A stretch of DNA of 64,000 bases from Tubulanus polymorphus (lineage: Eukaryota > Nemertea > Palaeonemertea > Tubulaniformes > Tubulanidae). The position numbers were made by a program, and so were the translations under genes. Location: positions 8,804,501 to 8,868,500 of the forward strand of contig NC_134035.1 of NCBI RefSeq assembly GCF_964204645.1. The letters are read 5' to 3'. How positions within the stretch are numbered: the stretch's first letter is position 1; each line of letters begins with the position of its first letter. The notes under the pieces are model-generated. The model searched no databases. It was given only the letters and a program-made list of their open reading frames with translations, and was not told the DNA's origin. Shown here piece by piece: positions 11,889 through 23,800 of this stretch.

Positions 11889-14800
11889 TATAAGAGTGGT
11901 TTACCACATAAGTCTTTAATCTGGGCGTACGTTAGATATGGCTATAGAACTAAAATTGTCTTATATCGGTCTTAAGTCTAAGTCTTTGACTGGAACCTGC
12001 CCTTTGTGGTTAGTACATAGCTTTATACTGCTGTAATAGCTCAAATATACATCTATATAATTAATTGGTGATTTGTTATAGATATTCAATATCCAGACTG
12101 TATAGTGGCTATATTTATCACAGTTACGGCGCTAGACCTGTCACCTCTCTCCCCTCCCCTGCCTCCCCTCCCCCCTGCCTTCCCTCTACCTGTATATCCA
12201 GAGCGCGGTGATCGAACTGTTTTTCATTCTATGATTTATTTTTCACGAAACGAAGAGACGGTAGATTAGGACGCGTCGTTGATCGTTGACGGCGGCGCCC
12301 GACCGACCGACTGGCTGCGCGATGATTGATTCTTAAACGATGACGACGAGAATTCGTGTTTCGTTTCCAGAGAAAATCGAATTTCGAAACGAATCTATTC
12401 TAAATCCTTACACAGTTTATCGAATACGAGCGAATTCTCGGATGAAAAATCATAAACCGAATGCAGAATTGAAACCTGATGCCTGCATCGTGCCTGACCT
12501 ACTTATATCTGTTTTGCACTTTTTGCCTTTTGATGAATACAGTTTCATGCTACGGAGCTGAATGAAAAGGTACCCTCTTCCTATCCACATAGGCTAATGC
12601 TTATTATCAAAAATCAGTAAAATTGCTGTACATACCATACAGAAGGTCCGCTTCAGTCAAACTCCTGTTTATTTGTTTAGTCACAGTTACTTCTGTTTTT
12701 ATTTTAAACTTTTTCATGAAACTACACGTAGGGTCAGTTAAAACCTTTCAGTGATGAATAATTATTAATACCCAAAAGTGCTGGAGATAAATTGAAAATG
12801 TTTAGAAATTCCACCCCCAGTGTGTTGAATATTGGGTGTATGGCTTTAGTATTTTTACACCGCGGCATGGTTAGTTACTAATATGTTTGGCAGGTGCTGC
12901 CATCTTTTAATATAGATTAACAACTAAACATCAATACACCGCACTGTGGTGTAGATGCTCATTATGTTTGACAGGTGCTGCCATCTATTAATCTGTAGAC
13001 GTACTGAAAGGGTTATTAAGTCTATTGAAACTGTTTGCCGTTGACAATCGTAGCAGTTTCCAGTGACAGATTTGAGGTTGATTCAGAATGAGAATACACT
13101 GAACTGCGTAGACCACGAACAAACTGAAATCAGCGATTGATTTATTGATTATGATCGCTCGATGAATTCAAGTTGGAATTTCTTCCGAGTTGGTTTTTTT
13201 TTTTACTGGTAATTGATGAAGTTAGTGAGACGTGCACGCGGAGTATCGAATCGATACAATCATGCTTATCCATTTGTGCCCACACAGAACAACATCATTC
13301 ACGAGTTCAACGATATAACGTGTACTTGTTCGGATTCTGTTTTACCGCGTTGCTGGGTCTGGAGTTCAAATCATCAGAACTAATTTCAAGTTAATCCACA
13401 ACTATATCCATTTTTGGCCTGTACCAAATATAGCCTGACCCAAAACATCAGACCAGGCCCGAGCCAAATGCCAAATATGGCCTGACCAAAAACGTTGCAC
13501 CAGGCCGCCCGAGCCAAATTTTAGCAGGGACCAAATGATTGCGTTTGCATTGCTACAGGTTCTGGAAATGGCTCACCTTGTTTGAGCATTTGAATGAGTG
13601 GTTTACATGTGAACGCGCTCTCTAATCAGGCACGGGCCACATTTGTCTCAGGGCACGGCCCGGGCCAAATCGTCTCCATGTGATTGCGGCTTCTGCGGGC
13701 ATGGGTTATAGAAATGGTCTCTGAAATGAAATGAAATAATGGGAATTTCAAAGCCTCAAATACAACCAATAACTCTAGATACGGGTCCTGTGTTTACAAG
13801 ATCCAGGTATATATGAATTTCCTCATTATTTCTATGCTCAGCTAAATAATTGCATATGATTAGTGTCGCGTCGATTATGCATCGGTTCATATAGCCGAAG
13901 ACATTCGTTATCCGCGTGTCATTAGCTGTTGTTTTAATTGGACGAGGTTTTTTTTCTTCTGCAGACTTCGTTAATGAGTGTATTATTTGTGTTGTCGATT
14001 TATACACCGAATGCTTGAACGCCGGATATCAGTGTTCTTCATATGCTGGAATTCTAAAGGGGATGTATTCATTATTCAGTCTATGACATTTTGGTTGCTG
14101 AAGTAATAAGGCTATCGATCCGCCTAAAAAATACAGAAAATTCAACCTTTATTTTCGTTTAATCTTGTGTTTTTCACATTTAGCTCAATGGATTTAAAAG
14201 CAGTTATCAGCATTGATCGAATATTGACATCCTCTCCGGTAGGGGCAGTAGGTATTCGAAAAGGAGTAGCTGATTTTCAGTGGGGTGGATGTAAAAAATG
14301 AAAGGGTTGGCCGCTCCGCTAAAACCTGTTGTGGAGAAAACTGACTGTGTATATGTGCGCACGGACAGATGGGCATTCCATTTCATCTGTCTCTCGGCAG
14401 AATTGTTTTACCTCCAGCACATCTCCTTCCGCCCCTCTCTCTCTCTCCCCTCTCTCTCCTCTCTCTTCTCTCTCTGTCTCTCTCTCTATGTTTTTCCCTA
14501 GGAACATTGTCACCTGCGTTTTTCCCATATGTACCGGGTGAGTACAGCGACGGCGGCGACTGCGTTCGATAGCTTCGCTCGACGAAATAATCATTAGAAT
14601 TATTACCTCTATTCTCAGAATAACGAGACTATACCTCCTTTCATCGACCCGGCGGGTAAAAAAAACAATTTCAAAACGTTCGAAAGGTTCGTGTCGGATT
14701 TTTCTGCTAAAAATTTTTGAAACTTGGATTACGCTGAGTCTAGAGTCAATTGCGGTGTTATGTTAATAAATCCATTAAAAGCTCATTCATCTCGGGACTT

Positions 14801-17800
14801 GACCTTTTCTTGATTCGTCACGTGGGAAAAAAGATCAAATCATCCGAAATTTATCCATTTAAACGTTAAAAAATGGACGTAAACAGACTATAGTTATTGT
14901 AAAACTATAAGCTCATTTCTCATTCAGATATCGAGATTATATTATTATTCGGTATTATTCGGTTATTGTTTTTCACGTCGTATTGTTTTGTATCTCTTGG
15001 TAAAAGTGGTTCGAACTGGAGAAGCTAATGATGAATAATAGAGAAGGTGTTGGTGTTAATGGTCGCCACAGTGATGTTTACCGTTTACCCTCTCAATCAG
15101 AGCTTTGAAGTCGGTTCCAGTACCGGAGAATGCTTTTCTAGTGTTTACAGGTGATCAACCGGTATCGACACTATTCCCTCATAAACCCCACCCCCCTCCC
15201 CCCACTTCATCTACAGCAGTAATTTGAATCATTTTTAACCCCACCGACCGACCGACCGTCCCCACTCCTAGTCCCCACTCAATTATTAGGTACCAGTAAC
15301 AACAAGTCAACATCATTAAATCTACATTCATGTATACAGTAAATATTTACCCCGTAGATATTTCAAAACTTGTAGTTTTATTGGTGCAGTCTGTGTGATC
15401 TTATCTACAATAAACATCCTACACGAACTAAAAAAAACGGTTTTAAACCTTTCTCGTTATAAGTTCGAAAGATGATCGACTTTTAAACCTTTGAAATGAC
15501 GAATCAATGTTTGCTGTGGATATGAAACAATTCTGAACGGTTTCCTTGAACTATAATCGGGAGTTCGATTCGACGTTTCGACGACTATATCCCGATAGTC
15601 GTCCTCGAGAATAACGACTGAAGATGACTATTAGGGTATAGTTGAAAACCCGGGGCCCGGTTTTATGGACTGGTATTAACTTTAACCCGGGGGCTAACTT
15701 ATGATTCATTTTCAATTGAGTTAACCCCCGCGTTAAAGATAATACCAGTCTATAAAACTGGGTCCAGTAGTTTAGCTCGAGGAAACCTTTCAGACTTCAA
15801 TCATATGTCATTGAACATTGCTTTGATTTCGATGACCGTCAGTTGGATGGCCGTCACAGGGTTGTATGAATCAGGAATCCAATCAGGCATTATTATGTCG
15901 GGTATGCAGGGTATCTACAGCCACTTCGACGTAATATTTCAGTGCTTCCATTATACATCGATATAGATATTGTAGTTGGATTGAGCGGCCTGACCGTAAA
16001 AGGGTTAATAGAATCAAAATCTAATTTAGTCAAACATCGTTGCCGCATTTCCGTAAACATGGTAATCCCATTTCACGATTCCGCGTTTCACGAGTCATAT
16101 TTAAAATTGACCGTCATCTCGTTCAACTTTTTCATCAGTCTCCGCTGCGAATGACCGTTCGTCGATCGCGAATCTCGTGAAATAATTAAAACGATCCCCG
16201 ACGCGGAAGCCAATAAAACGCCGCGCGGAACGTTTTTCGGCGTTTTCGGCGATAAACTTTCGTCGACAGTTTCGAGCGTATTACGCTTAGTCGACGACGT
16301 TTCGTAATGAAAGTCATTTATAAGGTTTTACGCCGGAATTATGACTCTTCCTGTCACTTCGCGACAAATTACATCATCGCCTCATTTCGGTAACGACAAG
16401 ACGAGACGAGTATTAGATTGAGATTGCATTCTCTAAGAGCTAAGTCTTTCACTGCCTAGAGAGAGAGAGAGAGTGATATAGACTATAGTGCTGCAGGGCT
16501 CTGAAAATCACCGTCCTAACAGAATTACGCCTGCTATGAATATTTCAGATGAATATCCAAACCCACAGTACAGCGACTGTTAGTCGAACCCACAGTGCAG
16601 CGACTGTTAGTCGAACCCACAGTTCAGCGACTGTTAGTCGAACCCACAGTGCGGCGACTGTTAGTCGAACCCACAGTGCAGCGACTGTTAGTCGAACCCA
16701 CAGTGCGGCGACTGTTAGTCGAACCCACAGTGCAGCGACTGTTTGTCGAACCCACAGTACAGCGACTGTTAGTCGAACCCACAGTGCAGCGAGTGTTAGT
16801 CGAACCCACAGTGCGGCGACTGTTAGTCGAACCCACAGTGCGGCGACTGTTAGTCGAACCCACAGTGCAGCGACTGTTTGTCGAACCCACAGTACAGCGA
16901 CTGTTAGTCGAACCCACAGTGCAGCGAGTGTTAGTCGAACCCACAGTGCGGCGACTGTTAGTCGAACCCACAGTGCGGCGACTGTTAGTCGAACCCACAG
17001 TACAGCGAGTGTTAGTCGAACCCACTGTGCCGTGACTGTTAGTCGAACCCACAGTGCGGCAACTGTTGGTCGAACCCACAGTGCGGCGACTGTTAGTCAT
17101 ACCCACAGTGCGGCGAGTGTTAGTCATACCCACAGTACAGCGAGTGTTAGTGGAACCCACAGTGCCGTGACTGTTAGTGGAACCCACTGTGCCGTGACTG
17201 TTAGTCGAACCCACAGTGCGGCAACTGTTAGTCGTACCCACAGTGCGGCGAGTGTTAGTCGTACCCACAGTACAGCGAGTGTTAGTCGAACCCACAGTGC
17301 GGCGACTGTTAGTCGAACCCACAGTGCGGCAACTGTTAGTCGAACCCATTGTGCCGTGACTGTTAGTCGAATCCACAGTGCGGCGACTGTTAGTCGTACC
17401 CACAGTGCAGTGACTGTTAGTCGAACCCACAGTGCGGCGACTGTTAGTCGAACCCACAGTACAGCGAGTGTTAGTCGAACCCACAGTACAGCGACTGTTA
17501 GTCGAACCCACAGTGCGGCAACTGTTAGTCGAACCCATTGTGCCGTGACTGGTAGTCGAACCCACAGTGCAGCGACTGTTAGTCGAACCCACAGTACAGC
17601 GAGTGTTAGTCGAACCCACAGTGCGGCGACTGTTAGTCGAACCCACAGTACAGCGAGTGTTAGTCGAACCCACAGTACAGCGACTGTTAGTCGAACCCAC
17701 AGTGCGGCAACTGTTAGTCGAACCCATTGTGCCGTGACTGTTAGTCGAACCCACAGTGCGGCGACTGTTAGTCGAACCCACAGTACAGCGAGTGTTAGTC

Positions 17801-20800
17801 GAACCCACAGTGCGGCAATTGTTAGTGGAACCCACAGTGCGGCGACTGTTAGTCGTACCCACAGTGCGGCGACTGTTAGTCGTACCCACAGTGCAGTGAC
17901 TGTTAGTTCTTAGTTCATTATTTGTGAAGTGGTATGTGTTAGTGTGTTAGAGCATTCGTCTCTGACCAAAGCCAGGTCCTTGGGCAAGACACATATCCTC
18001 ATTGCCTATCCCCACCCAGGAGCAAATAGGACCTGGCTTGAAACACAGTTACAGAAGGGGTAATAAAACCAATGTCACTTCTCTACAGGGAGAGATGACT
18101 GATACACAGTTACAGATATAGACTGACTAGTGGTAATAATAGGGGCATAAACGGAAGCGATCAAACTGTATCGTAACAGATTCATTGGCTATATAAATAT
18201 CAATTATTATCATATTCCCGCCGACAGATTGGAAAAACTTTGTCGAGCGTATTTTTTTCTATTATCTATTGATATCCCCCGCTATGCGCGACAGTTCTGG
18301 TTACACACGCTACCTTAACGGTCACGTATTCGATTATTCGCGATTGGACGGAAATAAATGCGAAGTCGCAAACGCGGACACCTCGTACGCGGAGAGCTGT
18401 TCGAAACCGGGGGGGGGGGGGGGGGCGCGCGAGGTGTTCGCTACACGTCTGCCGTTCGAGACGTATACGTACGTACATCGACCGTTCGGATGACTTATCG
18501 CCCCGCGGGAGCGCCGACCTGATTAGAATTCATCAGCCGCGATATCGAGCATATCTCGCGTATCCAGGTTGTAACGGTGTACATCTCGCAGCGCGCGCCG
18601 GAGAGAACAGCGCAACGTATCACCGCCGCCGCTGCTGCCGAGGCTGCTGCATCATCCGATGAGACTATAATTGATGACTGAAAGGCGTTCGTCGGGAGTC
18701 GTTAGTCCCGCGATCTCATACTGCGTGTAGAGAAATTTATTATTCTCCTATTCGTATTACATTTAAGAATGACGCTAAGCAATAGAGTAACCGTTGATCT
18801 ATACGACTCTTGTGACGTCACCAGACATTGCCTTTGCAATCTTCGAAAATTGAGCAGCCCCCTCCCCGCAGATCCAGAGGCTTATTTTTACTTGTTTTGA
18901 TCCCGAAAGGGCACTTTGATGAGTAAAAAGGCAATATTATTACTCCTGCACTGAAATGCACCAATAATCTTTGTTGACAAATTGAAATGGGACAATATAG
19001 TACAATAACCACACTCAAACGTGGTGAACGGATAATAAGATAAAAACCCACTATGTACAATGAAAAGAATTCTAAAATCGAGAATTTGTCGCTAAAATGT
19101 AATAAACACCTGACGATGATCTCAAATGTCATGTTTATTATTACATTTTAGAAATAATTTCTCGATTTTAAAATTCTTTTAATTGTACGTAGTAGGTTTT
19201 TATCTTGAAATAGGACGCTCAAAAAGATTCGATGGACTTATACAAGTCTCACAAGTCCCCCGTGGTTCCGCCCCTGGTAATGGCTATTATAGAAAGTAGG
19301 CATAGATATCCTCGAGATCCCGGAAGAGGTGATCGTACAAAGGAGCTGAGCTCTACGTCGCGTTGATTGATATATCGATAAATACATTGTTTGTTTTTGT
19401 TTTTCGTTTCAGTTGATCGGTTTAATGGTGCTCAGCGTCGGAGTGTGGTTACGTCTGGATCCGCAGACGATGCAGTTCGTCAACGCTCTCGACGGATTAC
19501 AGATCTATTATATCGGTACATACGTTTTAATTGGTGCCGGTGGATTAATGACGATTGTCGGTTTCGTCGGCTGCTGCGGTGCGTTCCAAGAATCTGCTTG
19601 TATGCTCGGAACTGTAAGTATATACACTGTCGGTCGCGGCGTAACGACTCAGAAGTGACGGTGAAATTACGCGCACTCACCGGGGATCGAACCCGGGTCT
19701 CGTACGGAGACAGCAAACGTGCTAACCAGCAGACCAATAGAACTAGTCCACTTGGCCAGTGGTTATACCGCTTGTCCTATATCAGGCACCAGATAACTGA
19801 TAGTGAAATTACGCGCACTCACCGGGGATCGAACCTGGGTCTCGAATGTAGACAGCAAGTGTGCTAACCAGCAGACCAATAGAACTAGTCCACTTGGCCA
19901 GTGGTTATACAGCTTGTCCTATATCAGACAGCAAACGTGCTAACCAGCAGACCGAAAGAACTAGTCCACTTGGCCAGTGGTTATACAGCTTGTCCTATAT
20001 CAGGCACCAGATAACTGATAGTGAAATTACGCGCACTCACCGGGGATCAAACCCGGGTCTTGAATGTAGACAGCAAGCATGCTAACCAGTAGACCAATAG
20101 AACTAGTCCACTTGGCCAGTGGTTATACAGCTTGTCCTATATCAGACAGCAAACGTGCTAACCAGCAGACCAATAGAACTAGTCCACTTGGCCGTGGTTA
20201 TACAGCTTGTCCTATATCAGGCACCAGATAACTGATAGTGAAATTACGCGCACTCACCGGGGATCAAACCCGGGTCTCGAATGTAGACAGCAAGCGTGCT
20301 AACCAGTAGACCAAAAGAACTAGTCCACTTGGCCAGTGGTTATACAGCTTGTCCTCTATCATACAACAGCAGCTCATTAACTACGTAAGATCCTTAGCCG
20401 TTCTGATAATTGCCGATATGAAGTCCCTCGATGTCTGCACTTCCTACAGTCCGAATCTCGTTTGATATCATTTCCGACATTCGTTTTGTAATTGAGTCTC
20501 GAAGCTTGCTAATCTACGTGTGATCCTTATACTCACTAATTGCTACATCCCTACATATCCTATTAGCTTCGCGGCGACTCTGCTCAAAACTCCTGAGCAA
20601 ATTCATGTTTGTTTTTGCATTTCACTTCTCAATTTTGTATTAGGCTATATTTCACCGAGATGTCCGAATGATGCTTGAAGATCGAGGATGCAAAAAATCC
20701 CGCAATATATTTTTTTTCAAACATTGAAAATGAACTAACTTTAACTCAAGAGTTAACTCTAACTCACAACTGTGGAACTGGGTCCAGGTTTATAAAATCG

Positions 20801-23800
20801 GGCCCAAGCCTGAAAAGTTTCCTCGAAATAGCATTTTATTTCGACGTTTTGACTATATCAAGAAATATTTGTAAAATTTAGCAAAATCCAGCAGAGTACA
20901 GAGAAAGAAGGAAGGAAGGAGTCTTCCACAAATCAGGGAATAGTAGGAGAAATTTGTAAGAGAAAAAGAACTAGAAGTGCAATCGCTATCAAACAGTTTC
21001 CGTCTAATGTCTTATTTATGTCGTATTTGTATCAAGTCGGGAAAAAACAATGTACAAAAAGTCTGGGAAAAAGCGAGTCGAATAAAAATGGCCGCCTTGT
21101 TTTTTCAAACTTTCATCAACTTCTGCATATATATGTTCACGGTCACGTGTAATGTTAGGAATATTTTCCAGCAATGAATCTATGAATGCTGAGAATATTG
21201 CATTCATTTCTCTTCGTCGTCGCTGCAATTCACATCTCTACCTTTCAACGACGACGCGTGTATGAGCGCGTAAAGAATTTAATAACGGGTTCTATCAGCA
21301 ATCAGTATACCCGACCAGCGACGACCGCCGGTCCCGGTGCATTCCACATTTTCTCATTACGCGAGCTGTCAATCAAACGCCGATTTCGTTCTTCGCTTTT
21401 TCCGAAAAGTGTATATTCCGCGCGCGGTCCCGTCGTCGAAGTCGGTTGTTGTCAGGAATTGGCTTCATTCGGAGACTTAACTGGATCAATTTCAGTCGTC
21501 GAAACAGCGCGCTTCAGACACGTCGAACGGCTCTTAACGAACTGGCTGCGGCGCCATTTACTCCATAATAAACCTAAGGAAAACCGATAAAACGTGAAAT
21601 GTTTCACCTGCTCGCCGAGTACGAACGATATCCGCTAATACTGAATTCTTGTTCCACGATGTATTCAATTTCGTAACTAGCCGCGCTGCATCAATGTCGA
21701 TAGTCGAGCTGGTTTACTATTGTAGAAATTGCTCGTTTCAATGTGGCAATAAGAGTCACAGGGGGAACTTGTAACAACGTAACTTAAAGCGACAGCAAAA
21801 CTGTTTGTTCTGATACATGGGTTCATCCAACCTCAGGTCCACTTGTAACAACGTAACTTAAAGCGACTGCAAAACTGTTTGTTCTGATACATGGGTTCAT
21901 CCCACCTCAGGTCCACTTGTAACAACGTAACTTAAAGCGACAGCAAAACTGTTTGTTCTGATACATGGGTTCATCCAAACTCAGGTCCACTTGTAACAAC
22001 ACAACTTATAGCCACAAGGAAAATGTTTGTTCCAATACTTGGGTTCATCCATTCTCAGGTCCACTTCTCAGGTCAGCGACAGCGAAACTGTTTGTTCCGA
22101 TACATTGTTTCATCTCAGGTCCTAAGTACCGTTCAGTCCAATATCATAACACCACACAGGTATAGGGACCTCCCCCTACTGCCTTTGGATATAATGTGAG
22201 CATTTGTGGGGACATCAAGTTCTATTTTCCGCACATTTGAAGGGGATATTTTGAGCTTTGTTCATCTATGAGTACCAGTGTAGCGGTAATGGAGGTATAG
22301 GCTCGATGATTACCCGTGTGATAGTTCATCATATCGAGTATCAAATTAATGAAATTTTACAAATCCTGGTTTTGTTAGATCCGATAAATTGTTAACGACG
22401 TTCTACTTTACGACTAGAGACTACTAGAAATCTGCGTACCTTACATGAATTCAGATTACCCGGTATTCGTGAATATCTTCTCAAAATGAATCGATTCTGT
22501 TTTTAAAGCCAAATTCATATTTAATGCATCATTGTAGAAGTCTGTAGTAGCACCTTGCGCTGTTTTTGTTCGATTGAACATTGTCATGTTTCTTATTCTC
22601 TCCCCTCTCTTTCCCCTCTCTCTTCCCCTCTCTCTTCCCTCTGTCTCCCCTCTCTCATCTCTCTCACCGGTTTGTTCCTCTCAGCCCGAGGGAGTTGTGC
22701 TTTGCATTTCCGTCACTGTCGTCGTTTCTGGAGAAGACGTTCATCGTTTATGTCAACGTTGCTGTGATGGGGAGATGACTCAGTTTTAACAGTGTACTGT
22801 ACCAGTCACAGGTATAAAGGTCTTGTCATCCAGGCGGTCCCTGGTTCTAGGTCATAGGTACGTAAAGAGCTGCCAGCACTGTCCCTGATTGTCAGGGACA
22901 GTCCCTGAAATAGTTCACTGTCCCTAAGGATGTTTTTCATGCTATTGGAAAATCTATTGCTGTCCCTGAAACTATTTTCTACAGCCCCTTTAGAAATTGT
23001 TCTCATTCTTTAATTTTCCTCTTGGTCTCCCTGAAAATCATCTTTTTGTCGTCGATGCAGTAACTAATAAGTTGGCATATCTGCAGACAGAGATGCTGTG
23101 TCATCCATGGTGCTGGGTCAGAGCAATAGGCCTGACCAGTGCTCCATGTGCAGTCATAGGTAGAAAGGTCCTGTCATCCAGGCGATCCTGTTCCTGGATC
23201 ACAGACAGAGATGTCCTGTCATCCATGTTGCTGAGTCACACCAACAGGCCTGACCACGCTTCTCCATGTGCCTGTAATAGTCATAGGTAGAAAGGTCCTG
23301 TCATCCAGGCAATCCCTGTTCCTGGATCACAGGCAGAGATGTCCTGTCGTCCATGGTGCTGGGTCACATCAATAGGCCTGACCAGTTCTCCGTGTATCTT
23401 TATCAGTCACAGGTAGAAAAGTCCTGTCATCCACGGTCCTGGGTGACAGCATTTATTAGGCCTGTCTATGATATCGACAGTGACAGGTAGAGAGTTCCTA
23501 TCATCCCTCGTGTAATATACAGCTTGTTATTTCAGCTGCTGATATTACAATATTACCGATATCAGCCGAAAGCTTCATTCATCAAACTATTGTTATCATC
23601 GCCATTGAAATGTCAAGTTTAATTCCCGCGCTGCAGTTCTCTATCTCTCTACACACCCAGACCCGATTAGAATGACAGTTTTTTTTTTTAGTTTAATGAA
23701 TATCGAACGCTCGTTTTCTAGATATCGAACTTTAATAAAATATGATGCCTCCGGGGATGAGAAAAGTATATGCGCGCGAGCTATAGCGTTTTAAAAATTG

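Noticed and set aside
16624-17889. A 421-codon minus-strand frame and a 454-codon plus-strand frame as protein genes
   Set aside because: Both are read-through of the same 27-bp tandem repeat; there is no unique sequence, domain or supported splice structure. Kept as a minisatellite, with the translation question listed as a finding.
16554-17910. CRISPR array
   Set aside because: Repeats are contiguous without spacers and the genome is eukaryotic.
19661-20350. A cluster of functional tRNA genes
   Set aside because: A and B boxes are present, but acceptor stems do not pair and the units extend well beyond tRNA length; SINE origin fits better.
21186-21590. 134-codon plus frame in CpG-rich intron sequence
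   Set aside because: No recognisable domain, no consensus acceptor in frame and no counterpart in the tetraspanin family.
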